From an uncultured Lachnospiraceae bacterium (lineage in GTDB: Bacteria; Bacillota; Clostridia; Lachnospirales; Lachnospiraceae), in the NCBI GenBank assembly GCA_949738465.1, contig CATJBQ010000235.1, forward strand, positions 1 to 35,298: a DNA stretch of 35,298 bases. Direction: 5' to 3'. This document shows, piece after piece, positions 7,208-16,115 of the stretch. The first letter of the stretch is position 1. Every line of letters begins with the position of its first letter. The notes under the pieces are model-generated. The model was not told the origin of the DNA and searched no databases. It was given only the letters and a program-made list of their open reading frames with translations. Made by a program: the position numbers and the translations under genes.

Positions 7208-9952
7208 ATGGAGCGGCAGCTTGCGCAAGTGTTGCAGGGGGAAACGGACAATTATATCTTGCCTTTTTTGTGGATCCGGGGGGAGGCAGAAGAGGTTCTT
7301 GTGGAGGAAGTGGAGAAGATCCACCAGGCCGGCATCGGGGCCTTTTGTGTGGAGTCGCGCCCCCATGCGGAATTTTGCCGGGAGGGCTGGTGGGCGGACC
7401 TGGATATCCTCCTGCGGGAGGCAAAGAAGCGGTCCATGAAGGTGTGGATCTTGGATGACAAGCATTATCCCACCGGGACAGCCAACGACAGTCTTTCCCG
7501 GCATCCGAAGGCCCGGCCCTGGCTGCTGGCGGAGCAGCATCTGGACGTGGCAGGGCCTTTTGTGGGAGCCTGTCTGCTGGCCGGGAAGGGGGAATGCCTG
7601 CAGGATGAGGACCATCGGCTTTTAAAGGTGCTGGCGTACCCCAGGAGTGGTGTGGGGGAAGGAATGCTGCCTGAGCCTTTGGATCTCACCGGGCAGGTGA
7701 AGGGAGAGCTTCTTTACTGGGAGGTTCCGCAGGGGGTTTTTCGGATTGTGATGATCTTTTTGACCCGCCGGGGGGAGATGGCGGGGCATATCAGTATGAT
7801 CGATGCTGATTCGGCAGGGATCATGATCGAGGAGGTCTATGAGCCCCATTATCAACGGTATAAGGAAGAATTTGGAAAGACCATCGCCGGTTTTTTTTCG
7901 GATGAACCGGGATTTTTCAATCAGATGCTGGAGGGTACTACCGGGTTTTATGAGCACAAGCTTGGCACGCCGGGGCTGGCGCTGCCCTGGCGCACGGATC
8001 TTTTGCCGCTGCTTTCTGAAAAACTGGGAGAGGAATTTGTGGAGGAATTTTTACCGGCCCTCTGGTTTGACTTAGGAGAGATCACGGCAAAGATCCGGCA
8101 GGCTTATATGGATACCATTACCGGGCTGTACCGGGACTGCTTTACCCGGCAGATGGGAGACTGGTGCAGAGAACACGGGGTTCGTTATATCGGACATGTG
8201 GTAGAGGACAATAACTGCCATGCCAGACTGTTTCAGGGGGCGGGACATTATTTCCGGGCGCTGGACGGACAGGATATGGCCGGGGTGGATGTGGTGCTGC
8301 ACCAGTTGCTGCCGGGCTTTGGCGGAATGTCCCATACCAGCTCGGCCGGGCTGGCGGACGGAGAATTTTTTGAGTTTGTTCTGGCCAAGCTGGCGGGCTC
8401 CATGGCCAGTCTGAATGAACGGATGCAGGGACGGGCCTTATGCGAGCTGTACGGCGCCTATGGATGGGCGGAAGGGCTGCCCTTCATGAAATGGATGACG
8501 GATCATATGCTGGTGCGGGGGATCAACCATTTTGTTCCCCACGCCTTCAGTCCGGCTTATCCGGACGCGGATTGCCCGCCGCATTTTTATGGGAGAGGAC
8601 ACAATCCCTGGTATGAGCATTTTCATGTTTTGATGGAGTATACCAATAAAATGAGCCATCTTCTGTGGGGCGGCAGGCCGGTGGTTCCGGCGGCGGTGCT
8701 GTATCATGCGGAGGCGGAATGGTCCGGAGGAAAGTATCAATTGATGCAGGAACCCTGCCGCAGCCTGGCGGAGCACCAGATCGATTACCACATTGTGCCG
8801 GGGGAATATCTGGCGGAGGCGGTATGCTCAGAGGGCAGGATCCGGATGAAGGGGATGGCGTACCAGTGCCTGGTTGTGCCGTGGGCAGAGCTTTGGCCGG
8901 CGTCCTTTCTGGCAGATCTGGCCCGTCTGGCCTGTGAGGGAGCCGCGGTGTTTTTTGTGGATGGCCTGCCACGGCGCGGAGTGGAGACGGTTTATTCTGG
9001 AGGAAGTGTCTGCGGCGGGGTGGAGACGGCTTATTCTGGAGGAAGTATCTGCGGCGGAGTGGAGAAGAACCGGAAGGCGTCTCAAATTCTGGCGGAGAAG
9101 GGGCAGAAAGCGCTGGAAATCCTGGCGGAGAAGGGGCAGAAAGCGCTGGAAATCCTGGCGGAGAAGGGAAGAATCTGCGCATTGCAGGATCTGCCGGAGA
9201 TTTTATGGGAGGATGGCATTTCTGATATCCGCATGGAGCCGGAGATCAGAGCGCTGCGTTATTTCCATACGGTACGGGAGGGCAGCCATTTCTACATGTT
9301 TTTCAACGAGGGTCTGATGCCTGTGGAGACGAAGGTGACATTTTCTACCGGACAGACCTCCTGTGTCCTGCTGGATCTGATGAGCGGGGAATGCTTCGGC
9401 AGGAGTCTGGAGGGAGGGCGTCTTTTGCTGGCGCTGGAGCCGTCCCAGTCTGTGGTGGCCGTGTTTGATGCGGAAATGAGGCTGCCGGTGGAGCCGGAGG
9501 CAGAGATTGTGGAGGAAACAGTCCTGGAAACTTTCCGGATCGACCTGCAAAGAACGGGAGAACAGGAGTTCGAGACATATCGTATGCAGAGCGGCCTGTT
9601 TGATCTTACGGGGCCGGAGGGCATCCCGGATTTTGCCGGGAAGATCCGCTACCGCGCCAGAATGGAAGGGAAAAGGGGACGGGCTGTGCTGGAGCTTGGA
9701 GCGGTGGGCGAGACGGCGGCTGTCTGGCTGAACGGCCAGGCCCTGGGCGTCAGGATCTGCCGGCCCTATCGGTTCCGGCTGGATCAGGCTTTGCAGGACG
9801 GGGAAAATGAACTGGAGATCCAGGTGATCAATTCGCCGGCGTACTTTGAACGGGACGGCCTTTCCAAGAAAATGATGCTGTCCGCCTCGGGACTGCTGGG
9901 CCCGGTGAAGCTTTGCTATTTGAGTGAGAAAGATGGGGGTGTATGGAAGTGA
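7208..9952 (+). CDS. GH106-like glycoside hydrolase (alpha-L-rhamnosidase-type) with C-terminal jelly-roll domain
   Basis: The ATG at 7208, 7 bases after AGGGAGAGG, is preferred over in-frame upstream codons; 914 residues. The N-terminal half has GH106-type barrel features: PFLWIRG near the start, a Trp-rich GWWADLDILLREAKKRSMKVWILDD helix/strand unit followed by HYPTGTAN, GFFSDEPGFF near residue 230, and RYIGHVVEDNN. A Rossmann-like middle region (residues about 490-590, VVPAAVLYH...) leads into two in-frame tandem repeat blocks at residues about 591-654. The last 120 residues (AVWLNGQALGVRICRPYRF..LDQALQDGENELEIQV) are a sugar-binding jelly-roll domain of the GH2 type. No signal peptide is seen, so the enzyme should be cytoplasmic and act on imported oligosaccharides. 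It is the first gene of the operon and overlaps the binding-protein gene by 10 bases. The fold class is fairly sure; the sugar specificity is not. Confidence 0.75.
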   Translation: MERQLAQVLQGETDNYILPFLWIRGEAEEVLVEEVEKIHQAGIGAFCVESRPHAEFCREGWWADLDILLREAKKRSMKVWILDDKHYPTGTANDSLSRHPKARPWLLAEQHLDVAGPFVGACLLAGKGECLQDEDHRLLKVLAYPRSGVGEGMLPEPLDLTGQVKGELLYWEVPQGVFRIVMIFLTRRGEMAGHISMIDADSAGIMIEEVYEPHYQRYKEEFGKTIAGFFSDEPGFFNQMLEGTTGFYEHKLGTPGLALPWRTDLLPLLSEKLGEEFVEEFLPALWFDLGEITAKIRQAYMDTITGLYRDCFTRQMGDWCREHGVRYIGHVVEDNNCHARLFQGAGHYFRALDGQDMAGVDVVLHQLLPGFGGMSHTSSAGLADGEFFEFVLAKLAGSMASLNERMQGRALCELYGAYGWAEGLPFMKWMTDHMLVRGINHFVPHAFSPAYPDADCPPHFYGRGHNPWYEHFHVLMEYTNKMSHLLWGGRPVVPAAVLYHAEAEWSGGKYQLMQEPCRSLAEHQIDYHIVPGEYLAEAVCSEGRIRMKGMAYQCLVVPWAELWPASFLADLARLACEGAAVFFVDGLPRRGVETVYSGGSVCGGVETAYSGGSICGGVEKNRKASQILAEKGQKALEILAEKGQKALEILAEKGRICALQDLPEILWEDGISDIRMEPEIRALRYFHTVREGSHFYMFFNEGLMPVETKVTFSTGQTSCVLLDLMSGECFGRSLEGGRLLLALEPSQSVVAVFDAEMRLPVEPEAEIVEETVLETFRIDLQRTGEQEFETYRMQSGLFDLTGPEGIPDFAGKIRYRARMEGKRGRAVLELGAVGETAAVWLNGQALGVRICRPYRFRLDQALQDGENELEIQVINSPAYFERDGLSKKMMLSASGLLGPVKLCYLSEKDGGVWK
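8978..9064 (+). repeat. 39-bp tandem repeat inside the glycosidase gene
   Basis: Two full copies (8978-9016 and 9017-9055) and a 9-base partial copy encode GVETVYSGGSVCG, GVETAYSGGSICG and GVE. The unit length is a multiple of three, so the frame is kept. The copies differ at only a few bases, which points to a recent duplication. Confidence 0.9.
9086..9168 (+). repeat. 33-bp tandem repeat inside the glycosidase gene
   Basis: Copies at 9086-9118 and 9119-9151 plus a half copy from 9152 encode ILAEKGQKALE twice and ILAEKG once. Copies one and two differ only at a synonymous Ile codon. The block lies about 20 bases after the 39-bp repeat and has an unrelated sequence. It probably forms a helical surface loop. 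Confidence 0.92.
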
Positions 9953-12828
9953 GATACAGAAGAAAGATTGCATTTCTCCTGCTGGCAGCGGTCTTAACCA
10001 CGGCGGCAGGACCACAGCCTGCCCAGGCAAAAACCTTATCGGAATGGCTGGAAGGAGAGCAGGAAAACAACCGGAGGATCGTCTACGATTCCGGGCTGGA
10101 TCAGACCGGATATGCCGATGTGCGCCTGAACTATCAGGAGCAGGGTTACGCAAAAGGAGAAGGCAGCATCCGCCTGACAAAGGAGCAGGCCGAGGGAGCC
10201 GGAACCATTTCCTGGCAGGGGGAGGACGCGCTGCTCAGCCAGGAGGCGGGAGAACTGAAGTTCTCCTTTACCTGTGAAAATGCGGGACTCTATGCATTGA
10301 AGGTGCGCTACTGTGTCATGGAGGAGGTGACCACGCCCATCGTGCGCTCCCTGACCATTGACGGAAGCCTTCCCTTCACAGAGAGCGGGACAGTGACCCT
10401 CTACCGGCTCTGGCAGGATGAGGGAGAGCCGGTGGTGAACTTAAACGGGGACGAGACGGCTCCCCGGGTGGTCCAGATGCTGGAATGGCAGGAGCAGCCG
10501 GTCTATGACGCAAAGGGAAGCTTTGCATCGCCCATGGAGTGGTATTTAAGCGCCGGGGAGCACGAGCTGGTATTTTCCGGTGTGGAAAACGAGATGGCTC
10601 TTGGATACCTGGAATTTTATCCCTTAACGGAGCTGCCTTCCTATGAGGAAAAGGCGGCGGAATATGCGGCGAAGGGATACGGGAAGGCGTCACAGCCCAT
10701 TTATCTGGAGGCGGAGGACGCCATGGAATCCAGGAACCAGAGCACCATCCGTCAGATCTGCGATTCCGATCCCAGCGTGTATCCCACGGAGCCGGGCAAG
10801 GTACTCTGTAACGGGGTGGGGGGAGGCTACTGGCAGGCGTCCAACGCTTCCATTACCTGGGGATTTGACGTGAAGGAGAGCGGGCTTTACCATCTGGCCT
10901 TCCATCTGAACCAGTCCTTTGGCTATGGGCTTCCTTCTTACCGGCGGATTGAGATTGACGGGGAGGTTCCCTTTGCGGAGTTTGAGAACCGGAAGTTCTT
11001 GTATGGTTCCGGATGGCGAACTGAAGTTCTGGGGGAAGAAGAGGGAGAGCCCTATGCGCTTTATCTGGAGGAAGGGCATCACACCCTCACCATGACGGTG
11101 ACCCAGGGAGAGCTGGCCCAGGTGGCGGAGGGGATCCATGCGGACTCCCGGATTTTATCGGATCTGATCCTCAAGATCACCATGCTGGTGGGCCAGAATC
11201 CGGATTCCAACTACGATTACCGGTTAGAGGAGCGGATCCCGGGCCTGCTGGACACCCTTACGGAGCTTACCGGCCATCTGGACCAATACCTTGGCGCCAT
11301 TGAGGAGGCTTCCGGCCGGACGCCTTCCCTCCACGGCCAGTTGAAAAACAGCAAAACACAGCTTCAGGAGCTTTGCGAGGATCCCTTTGACATCCCCATG
11401 AAGCAGGAGGTGCTGGAAAATGTAGTTTCCACCTATGGAACAGCCATCACCAGCTTAAGCGGACAGGCCATGCTCCTGGATAATATCCAGCTTGTGCCCT
11501 CCCCCCAGGAGGTAAAGAAGACCGAGGGCGGCATCCTGGATAAGCTGTGGGGCGGCATTGTGAATTTCTTCCAGAGCTTTTCCAAGGATTATGATACGGT
11601 GTCCAGCGCGGGTACGGAGGGTGAGGTGACAGAGGTGCTGGAGGTGTGGGCCTCCTACGGCGAGGACTGGGGCAGGCTGATCCAGGATCTGGCGGATTCG
11701 GATTTCACGCCAAAAACAGGAATCGGGGTGAAGGTCCATGTGGTGCCGGCCGGACAATTGAATGCCGGAAGCGCCAATGCGCTGCTGCTGGCCGTTTCCT
11801 CGGGAACGGCTCCGGATATTGCCCTGGGGACGGATACGGCCTCCATCGGCGAATTTGCCCTCCGCAACGCGGTGGTGGACGTGTCGCAGTTTGCGGATTA
11901 TGAAGAAGTGGTGGAAAGGTACCAGGAGAAGCGCATGATTCCCTTGACACATGAGGATCATGTCTACGGCCTGCCGGAGCAGCAGAATTTCAGTGTGCTG
12001 ATTTACCGGAAGGACATTTTAAGCGAATTAGGGCTGGGGATTCCGGAGACCTGGGAGGATCTTTATAATTATGTATTGCCGGTGCTGTACCAGAACAATA
12101 TGGAATTTTACTGTCCGCTGAACCTGGATCCCTTTATCTACCAGTGCGGTGGCTCCTACTACAACGAGGATATGACCATGTCGGCCCTGGATTCGGAGAA
12201 TGCCTTCCGGGGGTTTTCGGAGTGGGTGGAGCTCTATAATGTGCAGGGGGTTCCCATCGCGGCCAATTTCTTCAACCGGTTCCGCTCCGGGGAAATGCCC
12301 ATCGGCATTGGGGATGTGACCATGTATATGCAGATCCGCACGGCCGCGCCGGAGCTTCGGGGCCGCTGGGGGATCGCCCTGATTCCGGGTCATGAGCGGG
12401 AGGACGGGACGGTGAACCATTCCCAGGGCGCCTGTGTCACCCAGTCTGCCATGATCTTAAGCCAGTCCGACAAACAGGAGGCTGCCTGGGAATTCTTAAA
12501 ATGGTGGACCTCCGATGAGGTACAGACCAGGTACGGCAATGACATTGAGGCGCAAAAGGGCGAGGTGGCCCGGTGGAGCAGCGCCAACCGGGAGGCCTTT
12601 GCGGCCATGCCCTGGCCCCGGGAGGATTATGAGGTGATCGCGGAGGCATTAAGTTCGGTAGATCACACCCAGGTGGTGCTGGGGGGATATTTTAATAACC
12701 GCCATGTACTGAACGCCTTCAACCGGGTCTGCATTTCCAGAACCATGAATGAGCGGGATTCCATCGAGAAAGCGGTGGAGGATATCAATAAGGAACTGGC
12801 GAGAAAACGGGAAACCACCGCAAGATAG
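9943..12828 (+). CDS. ABC transporter sugar-binding protein with two N-terminal CBM-like modules
   Basis: This 961-residue protein starts at the ATG at 9943 inside the end of the glycosidase gene. The signal peptide has a basic MEVRYRRK start, a hydrophobic core and a likely cut after AQA at residue 29. There is no lipobox cysteine, which is unusual for a Gram-positive binding protein. Residues about 40-210 and 248-395 are two related beta-rich modules sharing GLY.L.V/F and IDG..PF.E patterns, similar to CBM35/CBM6-like domains. A helical spacer (about 400-540) leads to a family-1 solute-binding domain (about 560-950) with EVLEVWASYGEDW, SSGTAPDIALG, VYGLPEQQNFSVLIYRKD and GIPETWEDLYN. Family members are usually 420-450 residues, so this is a large fusion. 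The two following genes encode its presumed permeases. It probably captures a complex glycan and presents an oligosaccharide for import. Confidence 0.85.
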   Translation: MEVRYRRKIAFLLLAAVLTTAAGPQPAQAKTLSEWLEGEQENNRRIVYDSGLDQTGYADVRLNYQEQGYAKGEGSIRLTKEQAEGAGTISWQGEDALLSQEAGELKFSFTCENAGLYALKVRYCVMEEVTTPIVRSLTIDGSLPFTESGTVTLYRLWQDEGEPVVNLNGDETAPRVVQMLEWQEQPVYDAKGSFASPMEWYLSAGEHELVFSGVENEMALGYLEFYPLTELPSYEEKAAEYAAKGYGKASQPIYLEAEDAMESRNQSTIRQICDSDPSVYPTEPGKVLCNGVGGGYWQASNASITWGFDVKESGLYHLAFHLNQSFGYGLPSYRRIEIDGEVPFAEFENRKFLYGSGWRTEVLGEEEGEPYALYLEEGHHTLTMTVTQGELAQVAEGIHADSRILSDLILKITMLVGQNPDSNYDYRLEERIPGLLDTLTELTGHLDQYLGAIEEASGRTPSLHGQLKNSKTQLQELCEDPFDIPMKQEVLENVVSTYGTAITSLSGQAMLLDNIQLVPSPQEVKKTEGGILDKLWGGIVNFFQSFSKDYDTVSSAGTEGEVTEVLEVWASYGEDWGRLIQDLADSDFTPKTGIGVKVHVVPAGQLNAGSANALLLAVSSGTAPDIALGTDTASIGEFALRNAVVDVSQFADYEEVVERYQEKRMIPLTHEDHVYGLPEQQNFSVLIYRKDILSELGLGIPETWEDLYNYVLPVLYQNNMEFYCPLNLDPFIYQCGGSYYNEDMTMSALDSENAFRGFSEWVELYNVQGVPIAANFFNRFRSGEMPIGIGDVTMYMQIRTAAPELRGRWGIALIPGHEREDGTVNHSQGACVTQSAMILSQSDKQEAAWEFLKWWTSDEVQTRYGNDIEAQKGEVARWSSANREAFAAMPWPREDYEVIAEALSSVDHTQVVLGGYFNNRHVLNAFNRVCISRTMNERDSIEKAVEDINKELARKRETTAR

Positions 12829-12841
12829 GAGGAGCGAGAAA

Positions 12842-13762
12842 TTGAAAAAGGGGAATTTATGGAAAGCATGGAATCAGGGGATGACCAGCCGGCAGCGTCA
12901 CAATGTGACAGGCTACCTGTTTATGTCTCCCTTCCTGCTGTTTTTCTTCCTGTTTACCATCATTCCGGTGGTGACGGCCATTATTTTAAGCCTGACAAGC
13001 TACAATATGATCGAGACGCCGCAGTTTGTGGGGCTGACCAATTACCGGCTGCTTCTGATGGACGACGGCGAGTTCATCACAGCCTTGAAAAATACCTTTG
13101 TGTTTGCTTTTATTTCCGGGCCCATCAGTTTTTTCGGCTCCTTTGTGATGGCGGTTTTAATCAACCGCCTGAAAAAAGGCAGGAATCTGTTTTCCCTGCT
13201 GTTTTACGCGCCCACCCTGGTAAGCTCGGTGGCCATCAGCGTGGTGTGGCTGTATTTTTTCAGCGGGGACCGGTACGGGCTGATCAACAATGCGCTGATC
13301 GGGCTCGGGCTGATTGGAGAACCCATCCAGTGGACCTCCAATACATCGGTTCTTTTGTGGGTGGTGATTATTGTATCGGTGTGGACCAGCATGGGGGTGA
13401 ATTTCCTCACTTTCCTGGCCGGGCTTCAGAATGTGCCCACGGATATCTATGAGGCGGGCCAGATCGACGGGGTGAAAAACGCCTTTCAGGAGCTTTGCTA
13501 TTTAACGCTTCCAGTGATGAAGCCCCAGCTCCTGTTTGCGGCCATCAATATGACCACCGCGGCTTTCGGGGTGTTTGATATCGCGGTGGCCATTGCGGGG
13601 ATGCCAAGCCCCGACTATGCGGCCCATACACTGGTGGCCCATTTGTACGATTACGGATTTATCCGTTTTGAGATGGGCTATGCTTCGGCAGTGGCGGTGG
13701 TGCTGTTTGCCATTTCATATTTGCTGGGACGTCTGTTTACCAGGGTTTTCCGTGAGAATTAG
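12842..13762 (+). CDS. Carbohydrate ABC transporter permease, MalF/UgpA type
   Basis: The start chosen is TTG at 12842, 7 bases after AGGAGGAG that overlaps the upstream stop. Codons further upstream would overlap the binding-protein gene by about 80 bases. The 306-residue protein has about six membrane segments (first: GYLFMSPFLLFFFLFTIIPVV). Its cytoplasmic EAA loop, YEAGQIDGVKNAFQELCYLTLP, docks the ATPase. It pairs with the next gene to form the channel for the binding protein encoded just before it. No ATPase gene is in the operon. Confidence 0.88.
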   Translation: MKKGNLWKAWNQGMTSRQRHNVTGYLFMSPFLLFFFLFTIIPVVTAIILSLTSYNMIETPQFVGLTNYRLLLMDDGEFITALKNTFVFAFISGPISFFGSFVMAVLINRLKKGRNLFSLLFYAPTLVSSVAISVVWLYFFSGDRYGLINNALIGLGLIGEPIQWTSNTSVLLWVVIIVSVWTSMGVNFLTFLAGLQNVPTDIYEAGQIDGVKNAFQELCYLTLPVMKPQLLFAAINMTTAAFGVFDIAVAIAGMPSPDYAAHTLVAHLYDYGFIRFEMGYASAVAVVLFAISYLLGRLFTRVFREN

Positions 13763-13776
13763 GAGGAGGTGCTTGT

Positions 13777-14673
13777 ATGGCAGCAGTAAAAGGCCGCAGT
13801 GTAAAGATTGCGGGACGTCATTTGTTTTATTTCCGGTTTTCCCAGGTGCTTTTGTATCTGTTTCTGACGCTTTTGGTGATTTTTACCGCGATGCCGCTGG
13901 TGTATGTGGCCACCACGGCGTTTAAGCCCTTAGATGAGCTGTTTATTTTCCCGCCCCGGTTTTTTACCAGTCATCCGGTGCTGGATAACTTTAACGGGCT
14001 ACTGGTGACCTTAGACAACAGCAGCGTGCCCTTTTCCCGTTATATTTTTAACAGTGTGCTGGTTTCTGCCCTGGTGGTGCTGGGGACGCTGGTGATCTCT
14101 ACCATGGCGGCCTACGGTCTGGTGAAGCATCAGCCTGTGGGCTCCAATGTGATCTTTGCCCTGATCCTGGCGGCGCTGATGTTCTCGCCCCATGTGACCC
14201 AGATCCCCAACTATATGGTGGTGGAGAAGCTGGGGCTTTTAGACACCTACTGGGCGCTGATTCTGCCCAAGGTGGCGGTGGCGTTTAACATGTTCCTGAT
14301 GAAGCAGTTCATGGAGCAGCTTCCCAACGAGTATATTGAGGCGGCCAGGATCGACGGGGCATGTGAGCTTCAGATTTTTGCAAAAATTGTGGTGCCCTTT
14401 GTAAAACCTGCCATTGCCACTCTGGTGGTGTTCAGCTTTGTGAACACCTGGAACGATTATTTTACGCCGCTGATCTTTACAAGCTCCGGGCAGATGAAGA
14501 CGCTGCCCTTGGCCATCCAGTCCATTGCCGGCGGGGCGGGGGCATCCTCCCTGGCCACGGCGGGAACCATGGCGGCGGCAACCTTTGTAACCATGATCCC
14601 CACGGTGCTGATCTATACCCTGATGCAGTCGAAGGTGATCAATACCATGAGCTATTCCGGCATTAAGGGATAA
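13777..14673 (+). CDS. Carbohydrate ABC transporter permease, MalG type
   Basis: The ATG at 13777 follows GGAGGAGG, 14 bases after the preceding permease. The protein has 298 residues and six predicted membrane helices, opening with LYLFLTLLVIFTAMPLVYVATTAFK. It has an EAA motif in EAARIDGACELQIFAKIVVPFVKP and a conserved NTWNDYFTPL segment. It is the second subunit of the first permease pair of the operon and is almost certainly translated together with its neighbour. Confidence 0.9.
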   Translation: MAAVKGRSVKIAGRHLFYFRFSQVLLYLFLTLLVIFTAMPLVYVATTAFKPLDELFIFPPRFFTSHPVLDNFNGLLVTLDNSSVPFSRYIFNSVLVSALVVLGTLVISTMAAYGLVKHQPVGSNVIFALILAALMFSPHVTQIPNYMVVEKLGLLDTYWALILPKVAVAFNMFLMKQFMEQLPNEYIEAARIDGACELQIFAKIVVPFVKPAIATLVVFSFVNTWNDYFTPLIFTSSGQMKTLPLAIQSIAGGAGASSLATAGTMAAATFVTMIPTVLIYTLMQSKVINTMSYSGIKG

Positions 14674-14687
14674 GGGGGTGGAAAGCT

Positions 14688-16115
14688 ATGAAACGGATGA
14701 TAACGCTGATCGCTGCCCTGCTGTTTTTTGCCCAGGCCGGGCTCTGCGTCCAGGCCAGGGAGACGGACTGGGTGATCGATAACGACGGGCAGCGGCTGGC
14801 AGTGCCCAAAACCTATCTGGTGAAGGGGGTCATTACCTACCTGGGAGAGGAGGGCGGGAACCTTTATGAGCCCAAGGATATTTTTATAGATAAGGAAGAT
14901 TGTATTTATGTTGCGGACAGCGGCAACAACCGGATTGTGAAACTGGATCCGGAGGGGAATTTTGTGGCTGCCTATACGGGAGGCGGGACATTATTAAACC
15001 CCCAGGGAGTGTTCTGCACAAATTTTGGAAGCATTTTTGTGGCGGATACCGGCAACCAGCGGATTGCCAATATCGATGAGAGGGATGAGATCCAGGAAAC
15101 CTTTGTAAAGCCAAAGAGCGAGCTTCTTATGGATTCCAGCGATTTTTCCATCCATAAGGTGTGCGTCAGCAGCCAGGGGCTGATCTATGTGATCAAGGGG
15201 CAGCAGTTTATGACCATTGACGCCAACAATGAATTCAAGGGCTTTGTGGGGGCCAACAGCCTTCCCTTCAGCCTGAAACGGACCCTGATCCGGATGTTTG
15301 CCTCCCAGGAGCAGAAGAGCCGGATGGAGATGGAGGAGGCGCCGCCCTTCAACAACTTTGTGATCTCCGACAGCGGCATGGTCTATGGGGTGGCGGCTAC
15401 GGATTCTGCCAGGATCAAAAAGCTCAATGCCAGCGGCGCCAACCTGTTTCCCGGGGATTATACCGCGGAGCCGGTTTACGGGGAGGACGGCTTTGCCATC
15501 GATCCGGATTATGTGGATATCGCAGTGGATTCCAAGGAGATCATCAGCGTCTTGGAGCGCAATACCGGGCATATCCTCCAGTATGACCAGGAGGGGAACC
15601 TGCTGACCATTTTCGGGGGCAAGGGGGAGAAAAAGGGATATTTCCAGAATCCCTGTTCCCTGGCGGTCAACAGCCGGGGGGAGGTCTATGTATTGGACGC
15701 CAGTACCGGGTATATCCATATTTTTACGCCGACTTCCTTTATGGAGCATGTTGCCAGCGCCATCTGTTTTTACCGGGACGGGGAATATGATGCGGCGTTA
15801 AAGGAGTGGGAGGCGGTGATCGAGACGGATACCAATTATCCTGTCGCCAACATGGGGATGGGACAGGTGCTGTATAAGCTGGACCGGCCGAAGGAGGCCA
15901 TGGAATATTTTGAACTGGCCCGGGTGCAGGACCGGTATGGAAAGGCCTTTACGGACTACCGTTATGCTTTTATCAAGAGCCATTTTTTCGGGGTGGTGCT
16001 GGCGGTGGTGCTGGTGGCTGCGGCGGCAGTGGTATTTTTGTTCTATGCTTTGAAAAAAACAAAGCTTTATATTCATGATTATCATTATGGTCCGGAAGGG
16101 GGGAAGGGGCAATGA
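14688..16115 (+). CDS. Secreted NHL-repeat protein with TPR-like segment and C-terminal transmembrane helix
   Basis: The ATG at 14688 follows a GGGGGTGG ribosome binding site; 475 residues. A signal peptide (MKRMITLIAALLFFAQAGLCVQA) is followed by NHL beta-propeller repeats with the signature IYVADSGNNRIVKLDPEG, then FVADTGNQRIANID, a more diverged middle and VYVLDASTGYIHIF. Residues about 355-410 (YRDGEYDAALKEWEAV..., ...NMGMGQVLYKLDRPKEAMEYFELA) look like a TPR pair. One hydrophobic helix (about 430-452) ends in a short charged tail. The propeller would therefore lie outside the membrane and the tail inside. NHL propellers usually bind ligands or proteins, so a sensing or scaffold role for the transporter is possible but inferred. 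It overlaps the next gene by 4 bases (ATGA). Confidence 0.8.
   Translation: MKRMITLIAALLFFAQAGLCVQARETDWVIDNDGQRLAVPKTYLVKGVITYLGEEGGNLYEPKDIFIDKEDCIYVADSGNNRIVKLDPEGNFVAAYTGGGTLLNPQGVFCTNFGSIFVADTGNQRIANIDERDEIQETFVKPKSELLMDSSDFSIHKVCVSSQGLIYVIKGQQFMTIDANNEFKGFVGANSLPFSLKRTLIRMFASQEQKSRMEMEEAPPFNNFVISDSGMVYGVAATDSARIKKLNASGANLFPGDYTAEPVYGEDGFAIDPDYVDIAVDSKEIISVLERNTGHILQYDQEGNLLTIFGGKGEKKGYFQNPCSLAVNSRGEVYVLDASTGYIHIFTPTSFMEHVASAICFYRDGEYDAALKEWEAVIETDTNYPVANMGMGQVLYKLDRPKEAMEYFELARVQDRYGKAFTDYRYAFIKSHFFGVVLAVVLVAAAAVVFLFYALKKTKLYIHDYHYGPEGGKGQ

Noticed and set aside
8978-9168. Repeat cluster as a CRISPR array
   Set aside because: Units are directly adjacent without spacers, keep the reading frame and lie within an intact coding sequence.
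12749-12841. Longer N-terminus for the first permease (start at 12749)
   Set aside because: It would overlap the binding-protein gene by 80 bases and add a non-homologous basic stretch. The TTG at 12842 has an ideal ribosome binding site.
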